DNA of 64,000 nucleotides from Neostapfia colusana (taxonomy: Eukaryota > Streptophyta > Magnoliopsida > Poales > Poaceae), in contig JASWHV010000002.1 in assembly GCA_030760725.1 (NCBI GenBank), positions 60,195,900-60,259,899 on the forward strand, in the 5' to 3' direction. Position 1 is the stretch's first letter; the number at the start of each line of letters is the position of its first letter. Under the pieces are notes generated by a model. It saw nothing but the letters and a program-made list of their open reading frames with translations, searched no databases and was not told the DNA's origin. Positions 1-12,567 of this stretch are shown here, piece after piece. The position numbers and the translations under genes were made by a program.

Positions 1-2043
1 GATGAAAGGGAATGCATTTCAGTGGACACAAGCGTGTCAAGACAGCTTTGAGGAGTTAAAGACTAGATTGACAACAGCACCGGTTTTGGTATTGCCGGAC
101 ATAAGCAAGAGTTTCGATATATACTGTGACGCCTCAAGACAGGGACTTGCATTTATACTTATGCAAGAAGGCCAAGTGGTAGCCTATGCATCGAGGCAAC
201 ATAAGAAACATGAGCTGAATTACCCTACACATGATCTAGAACTCATAGCCATGGTACACGCATTGAAGACTTGGAGGCACTACATCCTTGGTCACCGATG
301 TGAAATTTATACGGATCACAAAAGCCTCAAGTATATATTCACGCAAACGGATCTGAATTTGAGGGTACGCTGATGGTTGAAACTTATCAATGATTATGAT
401 GTAAGAATCAACTATCACCTCAGAAAAGCTAATGTAGTAGCAAATGCTTTGAGCCTAAAGGGAGCATGTCACCAACTCACGGTTTGGGAGCTGCCACCCG
501 AGCTACTTAATGAGTTTGAACGGTTACATCTCAGGTTTGTGAATGAGATGGAGATGATAGACCTAAACCCAACTTGGGACAAGAGATACGACAGGGTCAG
601 TCAACGATGAGGAAATAAGGGAAATCAATGAAAGAATCCGACAAGGGATAGAGAAGGATTTCAAGGAAGATGAGAATGGCACGATTTCGTTAGGGAAAAG
701 GATTTGTGTGCCTAACATAAAGCGCATCCGCGACGCAATATTAAAGGAGGCACATGACTCGCCCTATTGCATACATCCCGGCTGTACAAAGATGTACAAG
801 GACTTGAAAACTTTCTATTGGTGGGATGGCATAAAAAGGGACATAGCTGAATATGTTGCCCTATGCGACACGTGCGAACGAGTGAAGGCTGAGCATCAGA
901 GACCAGCTGGATTATTGCATCCGTTGAATGTACTCGAGTGGAAGTGGGAGGAAATCGGTATGGACTTCATAGTCGGATTGCCACGTACTCAGTCCGGTTA
1001 TAACTCTATCTGGGTCATCGTGGACCGATTGATGAAATCAGCTCACTTTATTCCTGTTAGGACCATGTACAGCATGGGCGGTTAGCCGAGTTGTATATGG
1101 AGAACATAGTATGTCGTCATGGAGTTCCAAAGAGAATAGTTTCAGACCGAGGTTCTCAATTTACCTATAGGTTCTGGAAGAAGCTGCATGAAGCTATGGG
1201 TAAACGGTTGAATTTCAGTTCCGCGTATCACCCACAGACCGATGGGCAAACCGAGAGGACGAATCAGATATTGAAGGACATGTTGAGGGCTTGGGCCTTG
1301 AAACATGGACGTAGCTAGGACAAGAGCTTGGCGTACGCTGAATTCTAGTACAACAATAGTTATCAAGTCAGCTTGAAAATGTCACCTTTTGAGGCACTAT
1401 ATGGTAGACGGTGTAGAACACCCCTGTTCTGGAATGAGAAAGGAGAAAACCAAGTGTTTGGACCCGAAGTATTCCAGGACGCCGAGAAGCAAGTCCAAAC
1501 AATACGTGAAACCTTGAATGTTGCTCAGTCACGTCAAAAGGGCTATGCTGACAATAGGCGAAGGAGTCTGACCTTCCAAGTCGGAGACATCGTGTATCTC
1601 AAGCTGTCGCCTATCCGAGGCCAACGACGGTTTAAAGTCAAAGGCAAGCTAGCCCCTCGCTATATCAGACCATTCAAGATTTTGGGCAAGCGAGGAGAGG
1701 TAGCATATCAACTAGAGCTGCCAACACACCTCTCCGACATGCACGACGTATTTCACGTATCTCAGCTAAAGAAGTGCCTAAGAGTGCCGGAAGAAAAAGT
1801 ATCAATGGATGAGTTAGTACTCCAAGAGGATCTGACCTATGTGGAACACCCTATAAAAATCCTGGACATGAAGGAAAGACTCACGAGGAACAAGGTAATC
1901 CGTTGGTACAAAGTACAATGGAGCCATCAGACCGAAGCCGAAGCTACATGGGGGCATGAAGAAGACCTCAAGACGGAATTCCCTCATCTTTTCTCCACTC
2001 TATCGAATCTCAAGGGTGAGATTCATTTTAAGGGGGATAGGTT
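1..2043 (+). pseudogene. Ty3/gypsy pol 3' half, decayed (element A, left part)
   Basis: The stretch reads through the end of reverse transcriptase/RNase H (YCDAS near 130, DLELIA, YTDHKSL), the zinc-binding part of integrase (paired cysteines CDTC near 868), the integrase core (GMDFIVGLP, VSDRGSQF, GQTERTN) and a chromodomain-like tail ending near 2010. It continues from outside the window. It is broken by an in-frame TGA at about 371, frameshifts near 595 and 1075, and stops near 1316 and 1347. The last RNase H aspartate is changed: VVANALS stands where relatives have VVADALS. The order RT-RNase H-integrase-chromodomain is that of chromoviruses, and the wording resembles Tekay/Del elements. 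A purine tract and an LTR start follow directly, so this is the 3' end of an element. Confidence 0.93.
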
Positions 2044-2556
2044 TGTAACACCATCATATTCATCATCATGCATTGCATCCATTTTCACGTAGAGAAGCAT
2101 TTAAAAGAAGAAGAAAAGGAATAAAGAAATATAGAAACAAAAAATAAATAAAAGAAAAATAAAAATAGAAAACAAAATAAAATATAAAAGAAAAAAGGGA
2201 AAAAGAAAAATCCTAGCCGCCCTCTCCACCCTAATTTTGTCGCACCCTACCCCATTGGGATTTTCCCTAGCCGCACCCCCCCTTGGGCAATTTTTCCCTG
2301 GCACAGCCCTAATTCCCCCCCCCCCTAGGGATTTTCTTTCCCCCAATTAATCTGAGCCCTTGATTAAAAATATTTGTTATGATCCTAGCCCCTAGGCTCC
2401 ACCTTCCCCAAAATAAATCCCAGCCCTTGATCCAAATATTTCACTGTAATCCTAGCCCCTTGGCTACTTTTCCCCCTTATAAATAAAACCTTTCCCCCCT
2501 GATCGCCGCCCTGCCACAAAAAAACCCCTGGTCGCCACTCCTGCTGCTGCCCCATC
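2044..2556 (+). repeat. LTR of element A, first part
   Basis: The LTR opens with TGTAACACC just after a purine tract (AAGGGGGATAGG, 2030-2041). It is cut at 2556 by the inverted dimer and resumes at 30333. Together the parts make about 1.8 kb. The termini TGTAACACC and GGTGTCACA form an imperfect inverted repeat, which supports reading the two pieces as one LTR. No gene is visible here; the A-rich and C-rich runs at 2100-2340 give only meaningless open frames. Confidence 0.8.
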
Positions 2557-5500
2557 TGACACGACCCCACTGGTCCTGTCGAGCCAGGATCACGCTGAGG
2601 GGTGCTGCGTTGCACAACACCGTATAACACACGTCAAAGGTACAAAGCGGAAGCGGAAGCTTTATTACATAAACAAGTTTATTAACATGTTTACATCAAA
2701 ATAAGTTTAGTCCACACTCGCGGGCGTAGACTAAGCATCAAGTGCACGTTCAGCCCTCGAACGTGTCCTTGCTAGCACACTCGCACACTAACTCTGCGGC
2801 GTGCACGACTCCCACTCGACGGGGTTCCCCTCCTGGGGTTCCGTCTCCTCTTCGGGAGTCCCTTCCTCATAGAACCCTGCAAAAGCTTCAAACACAAGCA
2901 GTGAGCACGAAGGCTCAGCAAGTCTGACCCGTCTCACCTAAACATGAAACTTCTACATGAGGGTGATGGGTTGCATGAGGTAAAAATCATTTGCAAGGAC
3001 TCGCCTAATTAGTAGAACCTTACTTTCAAGTTTTAGCAGCAGGTTGTGGAGAACCTTACGCGAAGGTACATGAGAGAGCCGCAATCAAACAAGAAACGCA
3101 TTTCTCTCATGTACTTTGCCCAAAGTTGAAAAGAACTTTAGTTAGCTCTAAGCTACAGCATATCATTAACAATCAATGTCCATCTTTCAATCAGCAACAT
3201 TTTAACATGTAACTAGCCTGTTCTTTCTACGTCACGGTACAGTGAACAAGTGGTACTCACTGACCGCGAGGGACGGCGATTATAATCGATTTACACCTGC
3301 AGGGATCACCCGAACAACCCGTCACGTACGCCCGTACTCGATGTTGCCTACAACAACCATCACGGACGCCGTACGCGACTACCTTTCACCCGTTAGCCAA
3401 ATATTGAACCGGTCCCATCGTCCCGAGCAAGAGGTCCCTGCACGCGCATCTCTGTGCCGCCAGCTGATTTACACCTCGAGCTCTCAACCTACCCTCTGAA
3501 CGACGGGCAATGCCTCAACACCCAGCTACCCGAGTTACATCAGTTTCCCGGTTCCCATATAGCCGGTAGGTCTTCGGTACTGTTCTAGCTTGTTCAACAG
3601 GCCCGCACACGGCTCGGTCCTCAATCGACACAAGCGGAGCTACAGCACACAGGCCCCAAAGTCCTGCTGCCCTTACTCTCCGCTCGGTCTCATTTTCTTG
3701 CCATGTGTTTCATGTGCTATCTCTACCCGAGCAATGTGCCTCTAGCCTATTCTCGCGAGTAGTTCCAACTACTCGACTTGTACCGAATCCTACTCTATCC
3801 TAGCAATGCAGTGGCTAACGAGGTTTGCAATCCTAAACCCAACCCATAGTTTTCTTGGCTGTGCAGTTGGGTTTCCAATCAAGACTCTAATGCAAAGAAC
3901 AAAGAAAACAAGTATGTGCTCAAAACAATAAAAATTTGTAAAAAGGTTAATGCAAACCGGGGCTTGCCTTGCTGCTCTTGGTCGTAGGCTAGCTGTTCCT
4001 CCGGAGTAACGAAGTCTAGAACTTCGGGTTCCTCCTCGACCTTAGCGACTACATGATAAGAACAATGTATGTATTAATTTAGATGCATTTGTATTAACTT
4101 CGAAGTTGTGAAGTCTATAACCTTTGCTAGATAGACCTAATGACTGTGAAACTTTTACTGTGGCTTGGTTACAACCTAAACAGGGAATTGGTCAAGTTTT
4201 AGTTGCAGCAAAGCTCATGTGAGCCCTCCACAAATAATTATGTCCTTGACCTTCATTGGAACTCTTAGGGTGTTCTAGGAATTTTCATGAGACAACCTAT
4301 GACTTTCTGAAAACTAGATTTTCAGAGGGTTCTAATGGAGTTGGTCTCACTTAATTTGGAAGTCTCTAACTAAAGATATGAGCTAAACAATTTCAGAGAA
4401 AATCCTGAAAATGTTTCTGAACATTTTCTATTTTCTCTGGAACAGTTTTACTAATCACACCATTAGGTGGACTAAATGAGCTCAAATGGATCTGAAATTT
4501 TTATGGTAGTTCAAGGATATTTTGGTGAACATCTCAGCAAAATTTCAGGATTTTCCTCCAAATGATTCTCCAGTTAAAATTCCTAACAGTTTAAACTTTA
4601 AGGAATTAATTCTGGAGAATTAAGGAATTTCATGAAGTGACACTTGATTTTCTGGAAAGTACTCAAAGAGCTGAATCCAGCAAAATTTGGTTCACTCAAT
4701 TTGGAGCTTTCTAGCCAAAGTTATAAGGATTTGAAGTTTGAAGGAAATCTGAAAATCGGGGAAAAGTTTAAACTCGCGCGTGGGCCCAGGGGACACGCGT
4801 CGCACGCCGAAGCGACAGCACACCGCGGCCCACAAGGCTTTTGCGCGCCAGCACACCCGATCCCGGCCGCAGCCGGATCCCGATTCAAAATATCGGCCGC
4901 TGACAGCTGGGGTCCACCCCCTTCTTCAACCTCGCGACACCCGCGCTCCGCCGCCGAGGGACCTCGCCGGAGAGCTCGCCGCCGGCTGCTGTACAGCTTC
5001 AAACTTCTTGATTCTGGCCGCCCCTGCCTACTTTTACTTGGGGAACATGATCCGAGGGTCAGCTGCTCATGACAACGGCCGGAGCATGGTCGGCGACGAG
5101 CCGCCATATCGGAACGACTTCGGCCATGTCGGCTGATGCTCCTAGTGCCTCAGCTACTTGGGAAACCGGTCGGGGAGCATCAGTGGACCTCAGAGAAGGT
5201 CGACATGAACTCGGGGCAGCTCGGGGAAGGCCCGAAATAGGTCCTCACCGTGCGCCCGATACCCCCCGTTCGTTCCGCCATTAGTAGACCTTGAATTACG
5301 CCGGGCACAGAGGTTCTCCGGCTCAGAGTTGTGAAGGCAACTTGTGCGTCACCGTGTCTAGCTCGTGTGGGAGTGGCCTGAGGCCCTCTAATCCTTTCTA
5401 GAGCACGAATTAAACAGAATCGTACCCGAAGGTCGTTCTGCACACAGAAAGGGGAAAAGTGGAAATTCGCCGCCGGTGAGCAACCACTCGAGCTGTGGCT

Positions 5501-6601
5501 CGGGGATGAGCAGCACCGGTCACCTGCGCGTCCAAGGGTGCCTTGGCTTGGGCGTGATAACGCCCAGGTTGGGCTGTCCACGAGAGCCCGAAGTGCGGCG
5601 GTTTCCAGTTCCGAGTTTGATCTTTCGGCACAGCCGATATCACTCGGTTTCAATCGATCTCAAGCAATGGGGAGGATGGAGGATGGTTGCTAGTACCTTG
5701 CTGGGACCTTGAAATGGAAAGAGGGAGCTGCGATCGGCTTGATCAAGCAGGAACTCGAGCGGCGGCGATGGCAGTGGAGAAATGGATCGTGCACGTCGGC
5801 AGCTCGGGGAATGGCGACTGAAGCACGCCGGGGAGGGAATAAATAGGCCGGTCGGCCGGTCTCCGGCTTGGGGCACGCAGCAGGAGCTGGCGCCGGCTGC
5901 CCCCTTCGGTGGCGCGCGCGCACAGCTGCCGGGAACCGACTGAACTGTGGTTCAGTCGGTTTGCTTTGAGGCTGAGGCTGACATGTGGGTCCCACTCCTC
6001 TTTTAACCTCTGAAATTTATTCCTAACAGCTGTGGTAAACAGTGAACCCTATTCTACCCTTGGCAACTCAAATTATTCACCCAAGAGCCATTTGAATTGA
6101 TCAAAGTTCAAATGAGGTTTGGTTTGAATGAATTTCAGCACAAGTGCAGTTTGAAATTCAAATAAAGTTTGAATTTCTCCCCCTTAGCTCATGTCAAGAT
6201 CAACTCCAAATGGAGTGAAAATTGGTGTGTGAGCTCACAAAAATGTGCTGAGCAAGAATATGCCTTCCACTTTTAAATTCAGTGGGTGAAAACAGTTTGA
6301 ATTTGAATATGTTTTCAAACTGCCCCTTTCCTATCTACACCCAAGATGACCTCAAAAATGTTTTGAATTTGGGTGAAACTTGGCATGGACATCCTTGGCA
6401 AAGTGTAGGAGTTTTCATATGTCCAGCCCATCTATATCACATGTGGGAAGTACCACTTTTGCAATGTGTGAGTTTGTTCCCTAATGAGCATGTTGATAAT
6501 TGTTACTTGCTCTTTATTTGTGTTCATCATTTTTCCTCAAATGAGGTGTGTGGTGTGGGGATGAACACTGCAAATGGGTGTCAAAAACTGAGGCCCTTAC
6601 A
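2557..6601 (-). repeat. 3' LTR of element 1
   Basis: On the plus strand it begins TGACACGACC and ends CCCTTACA; in element orientation TGTAAGGG to CGTGTCA. It is the same length as the 5' LTR at 12568-16612. A TATA-like box (read CTATTTATTC) lies near 5837-5848. Poly(A) signals lie close to the U5 end, mirroring 20536-20558 of element 2. CCATC (2552-2556) flanks the outer end and is probably one copy of the target duplication. Confidence 0.95.
2788..5107 (-). CDS. Predicted three-exon mini-gene inside LTR (element 1, 3' copy)
   Basis: Exon 1 is 5038-5107, exon 2 3968-4048, exon 3 2788-2876, with the stop at 2788-2790. This copy is the same as the one in the 5' LTR and as the full copy in the 5' LTR of element 2, where the reasoning is given. 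The protein would have 79 residues: a basic start (MAARRRP), a Glu/Gln-rich middle and an acidic tail with YEEG. It is a prediction from frame and splice sites only. Confidence 0.45.
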
Positions 6602-6603
6602 TT

Positions 6604-6614
6604 CCTCCCCCCTT
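6604..6614 (-). other. Polypurine tract of element 1
   Basis: On the minus strand this reads AAGGGGGGAGG, followed by AA (6602-6603) and then the LTR start TGTAAGG. It is the expected plus-strand primer. The two A residues outside the LTR matter for interpreting the TTAA junction at 16613-16616. Confidence 0.9.
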
Positions 6615-6671
6615 AAAAGAATCTCGTCCCGAGATTATAAGGTGAAAATGAGAGAGAGGACGGTGGAAAAA

Positions 6672-9600
6672 TTACCGGATATGCGACGTGAGAAAGTCGG
6701 GGTAGTTAGTGCGAAGGAATTCTTCGCTCTCCCATGTCGCTTCATCCATGGAGTGATTACTCCACAGAACCTTGTAGAACCACAACGTACGGTTGCGTGT
6801 GGTTCGGGCCTTTTCATCAATAATCTGCACCGGTTCCTCCCGATAGGTGAGATCCGGTTGCAGTTCTTCAATGTCTTCCAGCTGAACGGTAGTTGATAGC
6901 TTGAGACACTTCCTCAGCTGGGAAATGTGAAAGACGTCGTGCACACCGGAAAGTGCTTCTGGTAATCTTAGCCGGTATGCCACCGATCCACATCTTTCGG
7001 TAATCTGGAATGGACCGATGAATCGGGGTGCTAACTTTCCTCTCACCCCAAATCTGTTTACGCCCTTCATTGGAGACACTCGTAGATATACGTGGTCTCC
7101 AGCTTCGAATTGTAACGGACGCCTTCTCCGGTCCGCATACTGTTTCTGTCGGGATTGAGCGGCTTTTAGGTTCGCTTGAATTACTCGAACCTTTTCTTCC
7201 GCGTTGTTGACAAGATCAATCCCGAAGGTAACCCTCTCGCCAGACTCACACCAATTCAATGGTGTGCGGCATTTTCTCCCGTATAGCGCCTCGTAGGGCG
7301 CCATCTTGATGCTGGCTTGGTACCCATTGTTGTACGAGAACTCGGCTAACGGCAAGTGATCATCCCAGTTCTTGCCGTGGTCGATAGCGCAAGCTCGTAG
7401 CATGTCTTCTAAGATTTGATTTACCCGCTCCGTTTGCCCATCCGTCTGCGGGTGGTAGGCTGAACTACGGATCAGCTTCGTCCCCAAGGCAGCGTGGAGC
7501 TGCTCCCAAAAACGGGACACAAATAAAGTGCCCCGGTCCGATACGATAGTACGGGGTACGCCGTATAAGCATAGGATCCGTGAGATGTACAGTTCAGCGT
7601 ACTTCTTGGCGTTGTAGTTGGTGTTGACCGGGATGAAGTGGGCAACTTTGGTGAGCCGATCGACGATCACCCACACAGAATCATGTTTCTGTAAGGTGGT
7701 GGGTAAACCGACGACGAAATCCATGCTCACGTCCTCCCACTTCCAGGCAGGAATGCCCAGTGGTTGCAGCAGTCCCGGTTTCCGCATGTGGTCTGCCTTC
7801 ACCCGTCGACATGTATCACACTCGGACACGTATTTTGCAGTCTCTCGCTTCATCCGTGTCCACCAAAACTTGCTTCTGAGTTCTTGATACATCTTGTTGC
7901 TGCCGGGGTGAATAGAAAACTTTGATAAGTGAGCCTCATCAAAGATTTTCTTCCGTAACTCCGGGTTTCGGGGTACGACGATCCGGTCCTTGAACCATAG
8001 GACGCCGTCTCCGTCCTTCCGGAAACATTTCAACTCCCCACTGTCTACACGTCTCCGCAAATGTGATATGCCCTTGTCATTCTTCTGGGCTGCCGCTATC
8101 TCTTCACGGATGGTGGGGATCAAAGCTAGGTTGTAGAGAGCTCCATGTGGAATCACATGTAGTGGTGGTTCGCTCTCTTCCAACGGTGTGATGGTCAGAT
8201 TATTGACGTGTGACTTGCGGCTTAGCGCGTCTGCCACAACGTTTGCCTTGCCCGGATGATAATGGATCTCTATCTCGTAATCCTTTATCAGTTCTAACCA
8301 TCTTCGTTGCCTCATGTTCAGCTCCTTCTGAGTGAATATGTACTTGAGGCTTTTGTGGTCGGTATATAAATGTACGAGGTTACCGAGTAGGTAGTGCCTC
8401 CACATTTTCAGTGCAAGTACCACGGCAGCGAGCTCCAAGTCGTGAGTTGGATAATTTTGCTCATGATTCCTAAGCTGCCGTGACCCATACGCGACCACCC
8501 TTCGGTCTTGCATCAACACACATCCGAGCCCAATGCCGGATGCATCGCAGTACACATCGAACGGTTTTGTTGTGTCTGGCTGCGCCAAAACCGGTGCTGA
8601 TGTCAGGTGCTTGACTAAAGCCTTGAATGCTGCTTCACATGCTGGACTCCAAACATATTTGGTAGCCTTCTTCAGCAGCTCTGTCATTGGCTTGGCAATC
8701 TTCGAGAAGTTCGGAATGAACCTCCGATAATATCCCGCGAGTCCGAGGAAACTCCGTACCTCATGAACAGTTCTCGGGGATTTCCAATTCAGCACTTGCG
8801 TGATTTTGCTCGGGTCCACAGCGATACCCTCCGCTGAGATGATATGCCCGAGGAAAGGCACTTGCGATATCCAAAACTCGCATTTGCTGAACTTTGCGTA
8901 TAACTTGTGATCCCGCAGCCGTTGCAAGACTATACGCAGATGTTTCTTGTGATCTTCCTCCGACTTGGAATATACCAGGATGTCGTCGATGAAGACCACG
9001 ACAAACTTGTCCAGCTCCGGCATGAACACCGAGTTCATTAAGTACATGAAGTGAGCTGGAGCATTGGTGAGGCCAAAGGACATGACCAGGTACTCATAAA
9101 GTCCGTACCTTGTCGAAAAAGCTGTCTTTGGAATGTCCTCAGCCCTGATCTTAATCTGATGGTACCCGGATCTTAAATCCATCTTGGAAAAGACCTTTGC
9201 TTCGACCAACTGATCAAACAACATGTCGATCCGTGGCAACGGGTACTTGTTCTTGATGGTTACGGCATTTAATGGACGGTAGTCCACGCAAAGCCGCAAC
9301 GTTTCATCCTTCTTTTTGACAAATAATGCCGAACAGCCCCATGGCGAGGAGCTCGGCCTAATAAAACCCTTCTCCAGAAGGTCCGTGAGCTGAGTCTTCA
9401 GTTCAGCCAACTCCTTGGGCGCCATCTTGTACGGCCTTCGGGATATTGGCATGGTTCCCGGTGCAAGTTCAATCTTGAACTCCACCTCTCTATCGGGTGG
9501 CATCCCCGGCAAATCATCCGGGAATACATCAGGGAATTCTCGGACCACTGGAATGTCTTCCAATCTGATGGTTGTGGCTTGATAGACACTTGGAAGTTTT

Positions 9601-10191
9601 ATTTCTGGACTGTCCAGAAATAATGAGTGAGAACCGTGCACTCCTGAGTTTAAGTGCACGACTCGGAGGACGGTGTCTAAAACAGCGCCGTGGCGGTTTA
9701 ACCACGACATCCCTAGGATGACATCGACCTTCTGTCCCTCTAAGATAATGAGAGACGTGGGGTACACTCTACCCGCTAAGCATAATGGTGCTTTGGAGAC
9801 CATTACGCTTGCTGAAATCTTCCCACCCGGTGAACAAATTAAATATGGACTATCGGTGGGTAGTATTGGCAAGCTGTGTTTAGCAATGAAAGCTTGGCTA
9901 ATAAAATTATGCGTGGCGCCTGAATCAAATAGTACTATAGCGGGATGCTGGTGGAGTTGGAACATACCCGCAAGGATTGGCTCGCCCTCCGGCACGTCCT
10001 CAATGGCAAGCTGGTGAACAGTACCGGGCCTAGGGTTTGCCCGCCGCGCATTAGTAGGGTTCCGGGGTTGATTCCTCCCCGGAAACTGTGGTGCCACTCC
10101 GCCGCCTTGCCTCTCCGGGCAACTGCTCGCGAAGTGTCCTGGACGACCACACTTGTAACATGTGGCCGCTGCTGGTGGAATACTCGGGGTC
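6672..10191 (-). CDS. Intact pol polyprotein with zinc knuckle (element 1)
   Basis: The frame is open from just after a stop at about 10191 to the TAA at 6672. It starts with a CCHC zinc knuckle ([14 protein letters not shown]), then, counting from the GTG at 10097: protease DSGATHNF (D58), reverse transcriptase FIDD (370-372), RNase H (D518, E555, D580, D623), integrase zinc finger (about 722-763), integrase core D793, D854, E890 and a C-terminal chromodomain (about 1085-1141) that in relatives steers integration into chromatin. All catalytic residues are present. There is no convincing ATG: the frame overlaps ORF1 for about 140 bp and is shifted against it, so expression would need frameshifting, splicing or internal initiation. 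The translation equals that of element 2. Confidence 0.93.
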
Positions 10192-11067
10192 TACCACCTC
10201 TTCTCCCATTCCAGGTTCTCCCATGGCTGGAAGACCCAAGACTACCGGTACGCCCAATACCGGGGGCACGAGGTCCTGCAATGCATGCACCTCGTCCATA
10301 GCCTGGTTGTAGTCCTCTTCCCAGCCTTGTCCTTCCTCAATAGCGTCGTCCCGCTCTTGAGCAAGGTCCTCATTCTGCTGGGTTAGGGTCTGCACCAGCT
10401 CTTGCAACGCCGCAATGTCAACACGGCTCTTCTTCTTTGCCTTCTTCAGACGACGCAACTGATTGTGTTGTTCATTCAGTCGCTTGATCGTCGGAAGGAG
10501 CACATTGCGGAGTGCACTGTGAGCACTCTCAAAATGATCTCCACGGCTTGTGCTCTCCTTGAGCTTGGTGGCGAGATGCTCCGTATGAACAGCTTGGCTG
10601 TCCATCACAGCGTTTCCCGCCCTCATTTGGAGGCTGAGGTTGGCCTCCGCGGGGTTGTACCTTGGGCAATTCGGGTCTGTTGCCTCCAGGTACCTCTCTT
10701 CCCACACATGCTGAGCTCGTCCCTCCACCGGAACGAGTGCGTATGGAGTTCCCTCCATAGCCTGTACGTGTAGTTGGCAGAAACGTGACATAGTGTCACG
10801 GGCTGCCACTTGCCACATCCCTTCCGGTTGTCTTCCTCTCACCGTGACGGTGAATGGCACCCAACCGGGTGGCGTAGGCCCTGCAGGAACCTCGACATGG
10901 ATCGTCCACGTCTTGTTCCCCTCTTCGCCTTCTTCCTTGGCGAAGTATTGCGGCATCTGGTTGTACCCGAAATATTGGAGCATTAGCCACAATGCTCCCG
11001 GGTAGCCGCTACGGTCAGAGCAGTGGGAAACTACCCACCCGTTCTCCAACCGTTTATCTGCTGCCAT
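10051..11067 (-). CDS. ORF1, 338-residue Gag-position protein (element 1)
   Basis: This is identical to 22162-23178 in element 2. The protein sits where Gag belongs but shows no capsid core that I recognise. Residues 20-130 form a folded-looking region ([20 protein letters not shown]), 193-265 a charged coiled coil, and 265-290 a Pro/Gly/Val-rich linker. The last 45 residues overlap the zinc-knuckle frame of pol. The ATG directly follows a splice-acceptor sequence (TTTTTACAG). Function is unknown; a weak likeness to ORF1 of element A (31915-32820) suggests a lineage protein. Confidence 0.75.
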   Translation of the reverse strand: MAADKRLENGWVVSHCSDRSGYPGALWLMLQYFGYNQMPQYFAKEEGEEGNKTWTIHVEVPAGPTPPGWVPFTVTVRGRQPEGMWQVAARDTMSRFCQLHVQAMEGTPYALVPVEGRAQHVWEERYLEATDPNCPRYNPAEANLSLQMRAGNAVMDSQAVHTEHLATKLKESTSRGDHFESAHSALRNVLLPTIKRLNEQHNQLRRLKKAKKKSRVDIAALQELVQTLTQQNEDLAQERDDAIEEGQGWEEDYNQAMDEVHALQDLVPPVLGVPVVLGLPAMGEPGMGEEVVDPEYSTSSGHMLQVWSSRTLREQLPGEARRRSGTTVSGEESTPEPY

Positions 11068-12550
11068 CTGTAAAAATATATTTGAGAAATGTCAAATATT
11101 TATTTAAACAGTAAACCATTGAGTTATAACATAAGATATGTCATTGAACCCTTAACACTTGGAAACATAGTTCAAATTTTTAAACAAATTTGACTGCTGA
11201 TCTGCTGTTCCCATGACAGCCCTGACCAGTTTCCATAACAATCTGATTTAGGCCAGGTTAAAAGCAAAACCAGTCCTGGAGCTCAACATCAAAGTTAAAG
11301 TTAACTTCAATAGCTTTCCAGAAAGTATTTGGTTGGCCTAAGATCTGCTCTGGTTCAAAAGTTATGAGATGTCAAAGTTAACAGAATTTCTGGAAACAAT
11401 TGGACAGCACCTCCCTGCCTTAGGTACTGATTTGATCCAAGAATTCCAGTTAATTCTGTTCCTAATCTGACAAAACTTTCTGTTACAAAGTTGTAACCCA
11501 TCTCATAAGCTTTCCAGAACTACCTCATTTTCTATTTTTGGATTTTTATGCAGGAAGTTATGCTTAATTTACAGAGAGTCTACAGAGAGTCTTTGCTCCG
11601 TCCTGTTTTCTGGACAGTTTCAACTCTACTGCATTTTTCGAGTGGTTAAGGGATGAAACACCTCTGGAACTCAACAGAAAAGTTGTAAAGCTCCTCCAAA
11701 GCTTTCCAGAAATGTATCATACGACCCCAACCTCGAAAGAACTCAACCTCTAACCTCTGATTAACTTCAGCCTTGATTTAGCTGAAAACAGAGTGCTCTG
11801 TCCTTAACATCCTATAAGTTGAAAATTTATTAACTTTGAATATCCTGTTCAAGGGAAGGAGTTACATCAAGTTTTACTACTTTGGATCAAAACCTTCAAG
11901 TTTTTAAATGAAGTTGTTCATTTAGTTGGGTGTGACGTCGAGGCGTCACCAGATTATGTCGGTACTACGTCCTCACAAAGGAAAAACCTATACCGGATTT
12001 AGCCGGCTTCGTTAGTTCAGTGGCACTACTCGTCACTCGCACACGGATGCTACACGTCTACCGTTTCGTGGTAAGGCTACCTGCAGAAACTCAAACAATC
12101 ATCAGACTCGGCTGCACACCGAGCCCGGAATCCATACAGTTTGTACACCCGGCCGTCATCACTCGCCCGGATGTTCTCAAGCCAAACACGCCTTGAGTTA
12201 CGTGTTCACGTTTCAGACCACGTGACGGGGTCTCCCATGTTGCACCACGCACGCCAGGGACAGACGTTGCTCGAATACCCCAAACGACATGAAGAGTCGT
12301 AGAGGATATCAAAGCGGGTCGGGTTACCTGCCACCCGTGGGGCTCCACCCTTCAGCTTGTGCGCACTGGTGGACAGCGCTTACGTGCACCCCCCAAGACA
12401 TGAACGTCCCGAGATGCACGATTATCCGACATAACAAATAGGTTAACAAGCCACTTTCTATATACTAATAACATCCTTATACGGGCTACTAACTCGTTCC
12501 TCACTGGATTTTTGAAAAAGAAGACCTTTGTACTGTGTTAAACCTCAAGC
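11068..12550 (-). other. Untranslated leader of element 1
   Basis: About 1.5 kb between primer site and ORF1. I see no conserved reading frame; the short open frames here are not supported. It differs from the leader of element 2 at several single bases (for example near 11955, 11720 and 12428), which shows the two elements came from different RNA genomes. Confidence 0.7.
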
Positions 12551-12552
12551 GA

Positions 12553-12564
12553 GCTCTGATACCA
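12553..12564 (-). other. Primer-binding site, initiator tRNA-Met (element 1)
   Basis: The minus strand reads TGGTATCAGAGC, the complement of the 3' end of plant initiator tRNA-Met, three bases inside the 5' LTR end at 12568. It fixes the orientation of the element and marks the right-hand LTR as the 5' LTR. Confidence 0.93.
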
Positions 12565-12567
12565 CGC

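Noticed and set aside
4644..5995. Overlapping open frames of 70-160 codons on both strands in the GC-rich part of the LTRs (also at 14655-16006, 17223-18575, 27234-28586)
   Set aside because: They are long only because the region is GC-rich. They overlap in several frames and change freely between arms. Only the short exons with conserved phase were kept.
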